A stretch of 64,000 bases of DNA from assembly GCA_944327465.1 (NCBI GenBank), contig CALVHH010000001.1, forward strand, positions 62,001 through 126,000, given 5' to 3'. The translations under genes and the position numbers were made by a program. Of this stretch, positions 34,676-42,771 are shown in pieces (position 1 is the stretch's first letter; the number at the start of each line of letters is the position of its first letter). Source of the stretch: an uncultured Clostridia bacterium. Its GTDB lineage: Bacteria; Bacillota; Clostridia; Christensenellales; Borkfalkiaceae. Below the pieces are notes generated by a model. It ran no database searches. It saw nothing but the letters and a program-made list of their open reading frames with translations, and was not told the origin of the DNA.

Positions 34676-35365
34676 ATGCAGCAGATATCCCTTCTCCCCG
34701 GCGAAGCGTTTGAAGAGCTTTGCGGGGACAAAAAAATAATACAGAACAAAAACTTATACCGCTTCACTTCCGACAGCATACTGCTCTCCCGCTTCGCCCG
34801 CGCAAAGTATGGCGACGTCGTTGCCGACTTCTGTTCGGGCAGCGGCATAGTCGGGCTGCATTTTTTGTGTTTGAACGGGCATATATCGGGGGTAACGCTG
34901 TTCGAAATGCAGCCCTCATTAAGCGATATGGCAGCCCGAACCATAGCCTTCAACGGCTTTGAAAACGCCTTGGCGGTGTGCTGCCGCCTGCAGGATATCG
35001 GCAGGGAGTACGACGATAAATTTTCGCTCGTCCTCTGCAATCCTCCCTACGAGCGCGGCGGTCTGCAGAACCTTACCTACGAAAAGGCTGTCTGCCGCAA
35101 GGAGATAACCATCACCCTGCCCGAAATAGTTTCGGCAGCGTATAAAAAGCTCAAGTACGGCGGCAGGTTTGCGCTCGTCAACCGCGCCGACCGCCTGGCG
35201 GAAGCGATCTATCTCTTAAAGTCGCACGGGCTCGAACCCAAGCGCCTGCAATTCGTTTCGGGCACGCCCGGCGGCAAGCCCTACCTCATTCTTATAGAGA
35301 GCACCAAGGGCGGCAAGCCCGGGCTGGAGCTCCTTCCCCCCGCGGTAAATGCCGCAGGCGCATAG
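34676..35365 (+). CDS. yabB: tRNA1(Val) (adenine37-N6)-methyltransferase-like protein YabB
   Basis: This 229-aa SAM-dependent methyltransferase has the SAM loop VADFCSGSGIVGL (about 51-63) and the N6-adenine catalytic motif NPPYERGG (about 122-129). It matches the YabB/TrmN6 type that modifies tRNA1(Val). In Bacillus yabB lies between yabA and yazA-rsmI; here rsmI is next, with a repeat fragment between. No SD is obvious before the ATG. Confidence 0.85.
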   Translation: MQQISLLPGEAFEELCGDKKIIQNKNLYRFTSDSILLSRFARAKYGDVVADFCSGSGIVGLHFLCLNGHISGVTLFEMQPSLSDMAARTIAFNGFENALAVCCRLQDIGREYDDKFSLVLCNPPYERGGLQNLTYEKAVCRKEITITLPEIVSAAYKKLKYGGRFALVNRADRLAEAIYLLKSHGLEPKRLQFVSGTPGGKPYLILIESTKGGKPGLELLPPAVNAAGA

Positions 35366-35379
35366 CTGTCCCGCCGCTG

Positions 35380-35447
35380 TTAGCCCTGCCATTTCGACTA
35401 AGCCGCGGCGGGCTCTGCCCGCCGCGGCGCACGGAGAGATCTAACAA
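35380..35447. repeat. Interspersed repeat, copy F (half element)
   Basis: CCCTGCCATTTCGACTAAG, a GCCGCGGCGGGC/GCCCGCCGCGGC hairpin, then GGAGAGATCTAAC. It matches the left end of copy D, with single-base changes in the core, and lies 9 bp upstream of rsmI. Confidence 0.7.
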
Positions 35448-35456
35448 ATTTGCATT

Positions 35457-36260
35457 ATGATATATTTCGTTTCAACGCCCATAGGCAACCTTAAGGACAT
35501 CACGCTGCGCGCCATTGAAGTTTTGCAGTCTGCCGACGTCATCTTCTGCGAAGATACCAGGCACTCTTTAAAGCTTTTGAACGCCTACGACATCAAAAAG
35601 CCCCTCCTCTCCTGCCACAAATTCAACGAGCGCCGCGCCGCGGAGCGCATCATCGCCGAAGCGGCGCAGGGCAGGGAGGTGGCAATAATTTCAGATGCGG
35701 GCATGCCCGTCATCTCCGACCCCGGCAACATAGTCTGCGCCGAACTCAGGGCGGCAGGTCTGCCCTACACGGTGGTGCCGGGCGCGAACGCTTTCCTGTC
35801 CGCGCTCATACTTTCGGCTCTGCCCGCCGACAGGTTTGCGTTTTTGGGCTTTTTGCCCGAAAAACAGGGCGAGCGCAGGCGCTTTTTGCAGCGCTATGCG
35901 GGGCTCGATCTAACGCTGTGCTTCCACGCCGCTCCGCAGGATATCGACAGGTATACAGCCGATATGTTCGCCGTGTTCGGCGACCGCCGCGCCGCCGCCG
36001 TGCGCGAGATAACAAAGGTGCACGAAGAATGCGTCTTTTTCAGCCTCGCCGCGGGTCTGCCGGGCGAAAAACGGGGCGAATATGTGCTCGTCGTCGAGGG
36101 GGCAAAGCAGGAAGAGTGCGCCCTCAATTCCCTCACCGTGCGCGAGCATGTAGAGCACTACATGGCTCAGGGCATGGATAAGCGCGACGCCGTAAAGCAG
36201 GCGGCAAAGGACAGGGGCGTGCCCAAAAACGAGGTGTACAGCCGGACGATAGATTTGTAA
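35457..36260 (+). CDS. rsmI: 16S rRNA (cytidine1402-2'-O)-methyltransferase
   Basis: RsmI methylates C1402 of 16S rRNA. The 267-aa tetrapyrrole-methylase-fold protein has VSTPIGNLKDITLRAIEVL (residues 4-22), CEDTRHSLKLL, ISDAGMPVISDPG, VVPGANAFLSALILSALP and FLGFLPEKQGERR. The upstream gap is filled by repeat F, which leaves no room for the usual SD, so the start rests on homology. Confidence 0.95.
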   Translation: MIYFVSTPIGNLKDITLRAIEVLQSADVIFCEDTRHSLKLLNAYDIKKPLLSCHKFNERRAAERIIAEAAQGREVAIISDAGMPVISDPGNIVCAELRAAGLPYTVVPGANAFLSALILSALPADRFAFLGFLPEKQGERRRFLQRYAGLDLTLCFHAAPQDIDRYTADMFAVFGDRRAAAVREITKVHEECVFFSLAAGLPGEKRGEYVLVVEGAKQEECALNSLTVREHVEHYMAQGMDKRDAVKQAAKDRGVPKNEVYSRTIDL

Positions 36261-36297
36261 CGCCCGCCCTTTGGGCGGTTATTTACGGGAGAAAACA

Positions 36298-37305
36298 ATG
36301 GAAAACGACAAGAGAAAGGACAACGAAAAACTCAGCATATACGACTACGAAGAAAAATATGTCCGCAGGCAAAATTCCCGCGGGGCAAGGCTGGTGCTGT
36401 TCGTGCTCGCGGGGCTCATCGCCGTCTTTTTGGTGTGGTGCCTGCTCTCCATAGTCATGCAGATATACGATCTCAACGTCTACGCGGGCTACGCGGCCGC
36501 CGCGGTCGCGGCAGCGGTGTTCATAGCCATATATGTCGTGCCCGTCGTAAAGATTTGCCGTTCGGAATACTTTATAACAAACGTCAATTCCCGCCGCGCC
36601 GCGGGAGCAAAGCGCCACAACCGCCGCGCTCGCCGCAATATCGCCGCCCGCATGATAGATTTCAACAGCGGCGTCGACGGCGCGGGCTGGTACGACGACA
36701 AGCTCATCGGCGAAATGCAGTCGGCGCTCAAAGACAACGACGACCTCGCGCTAAAGGGCGCGCTCACTGCCATGTACAAGGGCAAAGTAAAGAGAACGGC
36801 GCAGGACATAATACTCAGGAGCTCATTAAAGTCGGCGGCGTACTCGGCGCTCTCGCAGAGCTCGCGCATAGACGCCGCCATAGTCGTCGTGGTCAATCTG
36901 CAGCTCGTAAAGGATATAGTCTTTCTTTACGGCTTCCGCCCTTCGGAAGCCCGGCTGGTAAAGATATTCGCCGCAGTGGTGCAGAACGCGCTCATAGCCT
37001 ACGGGCTGGGCTCGGTAAAGCTGGGCAACGGCATAGTAAAGACTATGGGCGACGCCGCCAAGGGCATACCCTTTTTGGGCACCGCCATATCTGCCCTTGT
37101 GGATAGTTCGGTTCAGGGCCTCGCCAACGGCACCATGACGGCGGTGATAGGATTCCAGACCATAAAGTATCTGAATAAGGAGTACCGCCTGCAGAACATT
37201 CTGGACGGAATAGAGCTCAAAACCGATGAGGCTCTGCAGGAGACGTGCGCCGAGCTCGAGCGCGAACTGCGCCGGGCGCCCAAAAAGCAGCGAGCAGTGC
37301 AATAA
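36298..37305 (+). CDS. DUF697 (YcjF-like) membrane protein
   Basis: This 335-aa protein has two N-terminal membrane segments (about residues 32-58 and 63-85), a basic region, and a C-terminal DUF697-like domain (about 175-310, IDAAIVVVVNLQLVKDIVFLYGFRPSEARLVKIF and GIPFLGTAISALVDSSVQGLANG). DUF697 often accompanies Era-like GTPases, but none is fused or adjacent here. GGAGAA supports the ATG at 36298. Function unknown. Confidence 0.75.
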   Translation: MENDKRKDNEKLSIYDYEEKYVRRQNSRGARLVLFVLAGLIAVFLVWCLLSIVMQIYDLNVYAGYAAAAVAAAVFIAIYVVPVVKICRSEYFITNVNSRRAAGAKRHNRRARRNIAARMIDFNSGVDGAGWYDDKLIGEMQSALKDNDDLALKGALTAMYKGKVKRTAQDIILRSSLKSAAYSALSQSSRIDAAIVVVVNLQLVKDIVFLYGFRPSEARLVKIFAAVVQNALIAYGLGSVKLGNGIVKTMGDAAKGIPFLGTAISALVDSSVQGLANGTMTAVIGFQTIKYLNKEYRLQNILDGIELKTDEALQETCAELERELRRAPKKQRAVQ

Positions 37306-37492
37306 AATGAACTGAAAACTTCTTCGCTGTTTTCATGAATTCTCGGGCAAGCCCTCCATGAATTTTAGCGGCTGTGCCGCTAAATGAATTGCGCACTGCG
37401 GTGAAAATGATTAAAATTTATCGGCTGTCCGCGCACCGACAGCGTAAAAGCGCTGCGGCAATTTCGCGGAGCATAGTGCAGCGGAACGCTGC
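37306..37492. other. Gap after the DUF697 gene
   Basis: Contains several short direct repeats of ATGAATT and a TTAGCGGC/GCCGCTAA hairpin (about 37366-37383). No gene. Confidence 0.4.
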
Positions 37493-37676
37493 CTTTTGTC
37501 CGTCGCCGGTGCTGCGAGATTTCTCCACGCGCTCGGCTTACAGCCTCGCTTGGTCGAAATGACAAAATGGGGAGAAACGGCGGATAACAAAAGTGAAAAA
37601 ATGCAGCCGGTCGACTCTCCCACCCTGTCATTTCGAGCGCAGTCGAGAAATCTAACTGCATTGCCCGGTCGACCAC
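37493..37676. repeat. Interspersed repeat, copy G
   Basis: Contains GAGATTTCTCCACGCGCTCG, TTACAGCCTCGCTTGGTCG and AAATGACAAAATGGGG on the left (the inverse of copy B's left end), and CACCCTGTCATTTCGAGCGC plus AGTCGAGAAATCTAACTGC on the right. It is another composite with inverted cores. Confidence 0.8.
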
Positions 37677-37743
37677 GCAGGCGTAAAAGGCAAGCAAGCC
37701 GAGTTGTTACTCGGCTTGCTGCAAAAGGCGCCTTGCGGCGCCG

Positions 37744-37820
37744 TGGTGCACCTGAATGGATTCGAACCATCGGCACCAGACGTCGGAGGTCTGTGCTCTA
37801 TCCAACTGAGCTACAGGTGC
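37744..37820 (-). tRNA. tRNA-Arg (anticodon CCG)
   Basis: The minus strand folds into a complete cloverleaf: acceptor GCACCTG/CAGGTGC, D-arm GCTC/GAGC, anticodon stem CAGAC/GTCTG with loop CTCCGAC (anticodon CCG, reading CGG), T-arm with TTCGAAT, discriminator A, encoded CCA. Coordinates include CCA. Confidence 0.95.
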
Positions 37821-37826
37821 ATGTCG

Positions 37827-37852
37827 CGGGCGGAAATGCCGCCCGTTTTTTT
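37827..37852 (+). terminator. Plus-strand intrinsic terminator beyond tRNA-Arg
   Basis: CGGGCGG/CCGCCCG stem with an AAATG loop and seven Ts, oriented to stop plus-strand transcription. The nearest plus-strand gene is DUF697 at 36.3-37.3 kb, so its mRNA could run antisense through tRNA-Arg before stopping. Confidence 0.75.
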
Positions 37853-37924
37853 GTGTTTTTAAAAGTTTGCGCCCTTTAAGCGTTTTGTAAAATTGCTGTC
37901 AAACGGCGCATATATGGTGGGATA

Positions 37925-39133
37925 TCACTTCACGAAGTGCGAAATTATCCCCAAAATTATCTTTACGGACTTCTGCATCACGGGCACGGGGATGAATTCG
38001 TTCCTGGCGTGCGCGTTGTGTCCGCCCGTGGCAATATTGGGGCAGGGCAGCCCCATAAACGAAAGGCTGCTGCCGTCGGTGCCGCCGCGCGTGGGCTCTA
38101 TCCTCGGCTCAACGCCCTCCTCTCTCATCGCGTCGGCTGCCGCCTTGACTATGTACATGGCGGGCGCAATGACCATTGCGCAGTTATAGTATTGGTCGCG
38201 TATGTCAAACTTTATCCGCCCGGGGTATGCCGCGGCAAACGTATCGGCAATGTTTCGCGCAAACGCCTTGCGGCCGGCAAACGCGGCGCTGTCGTGGTCG
38301 CGCACTATGCCCGAAATCACGCACTTTTCCACATTGCCTTCAATTGAGTTGATAAAGTAATACCCCTCTCTGCCCTCGGTGGTCTCGGGGCGTTCGCTTG
38401 CGGGAAAGCGTGAAACTATCTCGCTGCCTATCGTGACGGCGTTGACCATTTTGCCCTTTGCCGTGCCGGGGTGAATGTTTTTGCCCTCTATTTCAAACGT
38501 GAACGCCGCGCCGTTGAACGTCTCGTAGGAAAGTTCGCCTATCTCCTCGCCGTCCACTGTATATGCAAAGTCGCAGCCGAACGCCTTTACGTCGAACAGC
38601 TTTGCGCCGTGACCTATCTCCTCGTCGGGGGTAAAGGCTATGCCTATGTCGCCGTGCTTAAAGTCGGGGTGGCTCGTCACGTACTCCGCCATAGCCATTA
38701 TTTCGGCAACGCCCGCCTTGTCGTCGGCGCCCAGCACCGTCGAGCCGTCCGAAGTGACAATGTCCATGCCCACGTAGTTTTTAAGCGCGGGGCAGTCCTT
38801 TTCGCGTATTTCGGCGCCGTTGCCTATAACTATGTCGCCGCCCGTGTATTTGATCATCTTCGGCTTTACGCCGCAGCCCTTGGGCTCGCTTACGACGTCC
38901 ATGTGCGCAATGAATCCCACCGCCGCCTTTGCTGGCGCGTTGGCGGGTATCTTGGCGTAAACATAGGCGTTGTCGGTCAGCGTTGCCTCTATGCCCATGC
39001 CCTTCAGCTCTTCATACAAAAGCTTTGCAAGCTCCTTTTGGCACTTGCTCGAAGGCGTTACGGCGGCGTTGGCCTCGTCGCTCGGCGTGTCCACCTTCAC
39101 ATATCTCAAAAATCTTTCAAGCACGTCGCACAT
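37925..39133 (-). CDS. pepT: Peptidase T (tripeptide aminopeptidase)
   Basis: PepT is a cytosolic M20B zinc aminopeptidase for tripeptides. The 402-aa protein has GFIAHMDVVSEP (first metal His and Asp), TVLGADDKAGVAEIMAMAEYV (bridging Asp), FTPDEEIGHGAKLFDV (catalytic Glu and metal Glu), and EPTRGGTDGSSLSFMGLPCPNI at the C-terminus. GAGGA supports the start. It begins 4 bp after the small DUF4250 gene, in one operon. Confidence 0.95.
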   Translation of the reverse strand: MCDVLERFLRYVKVDTPSDEANAAVTPSSKCQKELAKLLYEELKGMGIEATLTDNAYVYAKIPANAPAKAAVGFIAHMDVVSEPKGCGVKPKMIKYTGGDIVIGNGAEIREKDCPALKNYVGMDIVTSDGSTVLGADDKAGVAEIMAMAEYVTSHPDFKHGDIGIAFTPDEEIGHGAKLFDVKAFGCDFAYTVDGEEIGELSYETFNGAAFTFEIEGKNIHPGTAKGKMVNAVTIGSEIVSRFPASERPETTEGREGYYFINSIEGNVEKCVISGIVRDHDSAAFAGRKAFARNIADTFAAAYPGRIKFDIRDQYYNCAMVIAPAMYIVKAAADAMREEGVEPRIEPTRGGTDGSSLSFMGLPCPNIATGGHNAHARNEFIPVPVMQKSVKIILGIISHFVK

Positions 39134-39137
39134 TTCA

Positions 39138-39320
39138 TCATTTCCTCGTAAAAGTATTTTTGTCGCCGTCGTATTCGTAGCCTATATCCGCCATCCGCAG
39201 GCATATATCCCGCATGCAGACGTCGTTTTCAAGGCAGAACTCTTCAAGCGAGCAGTATTCGTCGCGCAGTTTTGTGTTCAGGTACGAAAGCGCGATAAAA
39301 TCATCTTCGGGTAGCTGCAT
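39138..39320 (-). CDS. DUF4250 small protein
   Basis: This 60-aa protein (MQLPEDDFIALSYLNTKLRD ... LADIGYEYD-like ending MADIGYEYDGDKNTF) matches the DUF4250 pattern. I chose the ATG at 39320 because the longer frame to 39398 would start upstream of the predicted transcription start. Function unknown; co-transcribed with pepT. Confidence 0.75.
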   Translation of the reverse strand: MQLPEDDFIALSYLNTKLRDEYCSLEEFCLENDVCMRDICLRMADIGYEYDGDKNTFTRK

Positions 39321-39386
39321 AATTTTTGTGTCCGTTTTGTCTTTGGCGGCGCACTCGGGCGCACCGCCCGAGTTGAACTCTTCATT

Positions 39387-39414
39387 ATTATACCACATTT
39401 ATTTTTAATTGCAA
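39387..39414 (-). promoter_or_regulatory. Promoter for DUF4250-pepT, sharing its -35 with mnmA
   Basis: Minus strand: TTGCAA (39409-39414), 16 bp, TATAAT (39387-39392). The -35 hexamer is self-complementary and is also the -35 of the divergent mnmA promoter. Confidence 0.7.
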
Positions 39415-39437
39415 ACGGCAAAAGGTTGTGTTATAAT
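39409..39437 (+). promoter_or_regulatory. Promoter of mnmA, leaderless
   Basis: TTGCAA (39409-39414), 17 bp, TATAAT (39432-39437). Only 6 nt separate the -10 box from the mnmA ATG at 39444, so the transcript should begin at or next to the start codon. Confidence 0.78.
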
Positions 39438-39443
39438 ATTTTT

Positions 39444-40514
39444 ATGGAAAAAAAGACTGTCGTTGTGGGCATGAGCGGCGGCGTAGACAGTTCCGTCGCC
39501 GCTCTGCTGCTTAAGCAACAGGGTTACAACGTAATAGGTCTGTTCATGCTCAACTGGGAGGAGAGCGATATAAACGGCGCATGCACGTCCGAAAGCGACT
39601 TCGAGGACGTAAAGAGAGTGTGCTCGCTGCTCGGTATCCCCTACTATTCCGTCAACTTTGCAAAGCAGTACACGGACAGGGTGTTTGCCTACTTTCTTTC
39701 GGAATACGCCGCGGGCAGAACGCCAAATCCCGACGTGCTGTGCAACCGCGAAATAAAGTTCGGTCCCTTCCGCGAATACGCCCTCACAATGGGCGCCGAC
39801 TATATCGCCACCGGTCACTACTGCGGCATAGACCACAACGCCGACGGCAATCACTACCTTTTAAAGGCGGCGGACGCCGGCAAGGACCAGACCTATTTTT
39901 TGAACCAGGTCACGCAGCCCCAGCTCGAACGCGTGCTCTTTCCCCTCGCTTCGCTCAAAAAGGACGAGGTGCGAAGGCTCGCCGAAGAGAACGGCTTATC
40001 CACCGCAAAAAAGAAGGATTCGACGGGCATCTGTTTTATAGGCGAGCGCAACTTCCGCGCATTCCTATCGCAGTACCTGCCCAACAAGCCCGGCAAAATA
40101 CTCACCCTGCAGGGCGAAGAGGTCGGCGAGCACATAGGGCTCATGCACTACACGCTGGGACAGCGCAGGGGCGTCAGTCTCGGCGGAAAGCAGGGCGAAA
40201 GCGGCAGGTGGTTCGTCGTAAAAAAAGATGTTAAAAACAATATCCTCTACGTCTCGCACGGCGACGAAAGCCCCCTGTATACCCCCTGCTGCGAGGTGCA
40301 AAACCTCAATTGGATAGGCTATATGCCGCCTTCAACGCCCTTTGGCTGCCGCGCAAAGTTCCGCTACCGCCAGTCGGAGCAGGATGTAACGGTAACCCTG
40401 ACCGAAAAAGGTGCGCACGTCGACTTCGCCGTGCCCCAGCGCGCAGTAACGCCCGGGCAGTACGCGGTGTTCTACGACGACACCCGCTGTCTCGGCGGCG
40501 GAGTTATAGTTTAA
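39444..40514 (+). CDS. mnmA: tRNA-specific 2-thiouridylase MnmA
   Basis: MnmA inserts sulfur at position 2 of U34 in tRNA-Lys, -Glu and -Gln. The 356-aa protein has the PP-loop GMSGGVDSSVAALLL (about 9-23), NPDVLCNREIKFGPF with the first catalytic Cys, GADYIATGHYCG, KDQTYFLNQV, and the second catalytic Cys in STGICFIGERNF. The ATG at 39444 is favoured over an upstream ATG at 39426 because the latter precedes the -10 box. No SD. Confidence 0.96.
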   Translation: MEKKTVVVGMSGGVDSSVAALLLKQQGYNVIGLFMLNWEESDINGACTSESDFEDVKRVCSLLGIPYYSVNFAKQYTDRVFAYFLSEYAAGRTPNPDVLCNREIKFGPFREYALTMGADYIATGHYCGIDHNADGNHYLLKAADAGKDQTYFLNQVTQPQLERVLFPLASLKKDEVRRLAEENGLSTAKKKDSTGICFIGERNFRAFLSQYLPNKPGKILTLQGEEVGEHIGLMHYTLGQRRGVSLGGKQGESGRWFVVKKDVKNNILYVSHGDESPLYTPCCEVQNLNWIGYMPPSTPFGCRAKFRYRQSEQDVTVTLTEKGAHVDFAVPQRAVTPGQYAVFYDDTRCLGGGVIV

Positions 40515-40561
40515 CGCCTGTATGATTATTGTTTAGCGCCTGTATGATTTTAGTATACGGA

Positions 40562-40600
40562 CGGCGGGGACGCATTTCAATGCGTCCCCGCCGGTTTTTT
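40562..40600. terminator. Terminator between convergent mnmA and SGNH genes
   Basis: CGGCGGGGACGCA/TGCGTCCCCGCCG with a TTTCA loop and a T-run on the plus strand. Just before it, an 18-bp direct repeat (TTTA(A/G)CGCCTGTATGATT) occurs twice at about 40511-40550. Confidence 0.85.
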
Positions 40601-40617
40601 GTGTGGATTTAAATTGT

Positions 40618-42486
40618 TCAGGCGCCCTGCGAAACGCCGTCGTAAGTGTATGTGACGTTTGAATATTCCACGGTAATACCGCGGTTTGCAAACAGGCATA
40701 TATACATATAGTCGTTGTCAACGGCGGTGAAGTCGAAGTCGGTGTATGTCTCGGTATAAGTCGTTCCGCCCTTTACTACCGTTACGGTGACGACCTGTCC
40801 CAATCTTTTTATGGTAAGTTCAAACACGTCGCCTTCGGCGGGTTCACCCGTCTTGTCGCCCTTTGTAAGTTTTGCGGGGTCGCTGCGGCTGAATATCGTC
40901 GTGCCGTCCATGATAACGCCTGCGGCAACGTAGTTGCTGTTTACAAGCTTGGAGTTGACGTCGATATACATGTCGTCGCGCAGCATTATGCCCAGACCCG
41001 TCTGGTTGTTTCCGGCAGAGCCGGCTATGGATTTTAACGTAGCCGTTGCCGATATCGTAAAGTTATCGTCCTTGCTTACGCGCATAAACGCGGCGGTCAT
41101 GCCGTCGGTTTTAGAGGCAAACTTGCCGTTTGTTCCGCCGGGATTGCTGACGGTGAATACGCCGTCTGCATATGTGGTGCTGAAGTTTGGCAACTTATCG
41201 TTGCCGCCTATGTCGCCCATGGTCGTCTTGTACCATACGCTCTCGTTTTCACCGCTGCCGATGGTGGCAATGGCTGTCATGTTGTCAAGGTCGGGTGCAA
41301 TGTAGTCGGCTTTTTCAAAATCTTCGTCAATGGCTATGGTCCAATCGGTGGGTGCGGCTATGCCGTCCTTCACGTGCGCCGCAAGCGAATTGTCAGTTTC
41401 AAGCAGGGCGGCGGCAAGTTCGTATGCCACCATCTGCGCGCCATATTTGTTTATATGCGTGGTGTCTATGCCCGCGGGCGTTTCGTCGGGCTTTTCGCCC
41501 TCGTACGAGGTGTGCGCGTGGTACATGGCGGCGCCTTCGTTATCGGCAAGGTACACCGCCTTTGTCAGTTCGGTCAAATCTATCACCGTAGTGCCTGTGG
41601 CTTCGCCCAGCTCCCTTATCGCCTCGGGATAGTCTCCTATGTCGGTTATGTGCGCCTCGCTGCCGGTATAGTCGCCGTCTGCGGCATATCTTACAATGGG
41701 CGTGCACAGTATGGGCGTGGCGCCGGCGTCCTTGGCGAGCTTTACGTAGTTTTGGTACAGCGTGTATTGGAACGAAGGTCCGTCCGCCGTGCTGTCGTCC
41801 GTGTAGCTCTTGTTGGGGTTGGTGTAGCGGGCTGCGTCGTCATCCTTTTCGTCGTTGTGCCCGAATCCTATAATCAGGTAGTCGCCATCGGATATGGAAT
41901 TTTTAAGTTCGGTGTACTCGTCCTCCTGCAAAAAGCTCAAAGAGCTCCTGCCCGAAAGCGCAAGGTTTACAACCTGTTCGCTCGTCACGTTGAAGTATTC
42001 AACGATCTGCGTGCCGTAGCCGTAGCGGGGCATGTAGTAGTTGTCAAGGCGCCCCTGTTTGAGCTCGTAGTCGCACACCGTAGAATCGCCCACAACGTAT
42101 ATCTTGTTTTCTGCGGGCAGCGGGGTAGAAACATGTTCGGGCTCTTCGGGGTCTTCGGGGGTCTGTCCGCCCTGTTCGCCGTCGTCGGGGTCCTCGGGGG
42201 TCTGCCCGCCCTGTTCGCCGTCGTCGGGGTCCTCGGGGGTCTGCCCGCCCTGTTCGCCGTCGTCGGGCTCTTCGGGGGTCTGCCCGCCCTGTTCGCCGTC
42301 GTCGGGCTCTTCGGGGGTCTGCCCGCCCTGTTCGCCGTCGTCGGGCTCTTCGGGGGTCTGTCCGCTATGCTCGCCGTCCGGCGCCTTGTCCGGCGTTGCG
42401 CATGCCGACATCGCCATGCACGACAGCGCCACAAATACGCTCACGCCGGCTGCCAGCAGTTTCTGTAAAAGTTTTTTGCCTTTCAT
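40618..42486 (-). CDS. SGNH-hydrolase lipoprotein, rhamnogalacturonan acetylesterase-like
   Basis: This 622-aa secreted protein has a lipoprotein signal peptide (lipobox MSAC, Cys at about 28), six tandem 13-residue repeats (about 36-113), and an SGNH esterase domain (about 125-375) with block I VVGDSTVCDY (nucleophile Ser), block II SGRSS, block III GFGHND and block V DTTHINKYGA. The D-x-x-H with GDST pattern is that of rhamnogalacturonan acetylesterases (CE12). The C-terminal 240 residues form a beta-rich module, possibly carbohydrate-binding. It points to surface degradation of acetylated pectin; the substrate is inference. Confidence 0.85.
   Translation of the reverse strand: MKGKKLLQKLLAAGVSVFVALSCMAMSACATPDKAPDGEHSGQTPEEPDDGEQGGQTPEEPDDGEQGGQTPEEPDDGEQGGQTPEDPDDGEQGGQTPEDPDDGEQGGQTPEDPEEPEHVSTPLPAENKIYVVGDSTVCDYELKQGRLDNYYMPRYGYGTQIVEYFNVTSEQVVNLALSGRSSLSFLQEDEYTELKNSISDGDYLIIGFGHNDEKDDDAARYTNPNKSYTDDSTADGPSFQYTLYQNYVKLAKDAGATPILCTPIVRYAADGDYTGSEAHITDIGDYPEAIRELGEATGTTVIDLTELTKAVYLADNEGAAMYHAHTSYEGEKPDETPAGIDTTHINKYGAQMVAYELAAALLETDNSLAAHVKDGIAAPTDWTIAIDEDFEKADYIAPDLDNMTAIATIGSGENESVWYKTTMGDIGGNDKLPNFSTTYADGVFTVSNPGGTNGKFASKTDGMTAAFMRVSKDDNFTISATATLKSIAGSAGNNQTGLGIMLRDDMYIDVNSKLVNSNYVAAGVIMDGTTIFSRSDPAKLTKGDKTGEPAEGDVFELTIKRLGQVVTVTVVKGGTTYTETYTDFDFTAVDNDYMYICLFANRGITVEYSNVTYTYDGVSQGA
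42148..42381. repeat. Six 39-bp tandem repeats encoding DDGEQGGQTPE(E/D)P
   Basis: Six in-frame units of 39 bp encode a Pro/Glu/Gly-rich spacer between the lipid anchor and the esterase domain. The units fall in two subtypes ending EEP (three, nearest the N-terminus) and EDP (three), and neighbouring units are identical or nearly so, indicating recent expansion. Confidence 0.95.
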
Positions 42487-42553
42487 TATCCTTTCTCCTT
42501 GTTAGCAATATGTCGCTGACTGTTCTTTGTCAGTCGCAGGCAAATATATTTTA

Positions 42554-42590
42554 TCATCTGCAATTTGCAAAGTCAACACATTCTGTGTAA
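42554..42590 (-). promoter_or_regulatory. Sigma-A promoter of SGNH lipoprotein
   Basis: Minus strand reads TTGACT, 17 bp, TAAAAT, followed by a leader with a TGACTGACAAAGAACAGTCA-type hairpin and an AAGGAGAAAGG SD just before the ATG at 42486. Coordinates are approximate. Confidence 0.65.
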
Positions 42591-42729
42591 AACGTGCAAA
42601 AACTGAGCATTGTTTTCATAAGGCATGTGTATCGGCGAGCGGCGCACCACAATATGTTGTGGTGCGCCGCTCGCCCAAATATTGTTGCCTCATCAAATAA
42701 AAAAAATTTAAATTTCCTATAAAAAATGC

Positions 42730-42758
42730 TTGCATTTTGCGCTTTTATTTGGTATATT
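42730..42758 (+). promoter_or_regulatory. Promoter of the tRNA-Val/Gly/Cys cluster
   Basis: TTGCAT, 17 bp, TATATT, 13 nt ahead of the first tRNA. Upstream, a long hairpin GCGAGCGGCGCACCACAA/TTGTGGTGCGCCGCTCGC (about 42636-42675) lies between this promoter and the SGNH promoter. Confidence 0.7.
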
Positions 42759-42771
42759 ATTAAAGCGTTAC

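Noticed and set aside
42148..42381. 39-bp repeats as a CRISPR array
   Set aside because: Units are contiguous without spacers and stay in frame inside a coding gene.
41374..42468. 364-aa open frame opposite the SGNH gene
   Set aside because: It reads the tandem repeats in antisense as FGGLPALFAVVG units; the sense protein has clear signal peptide and catalytic motifs.
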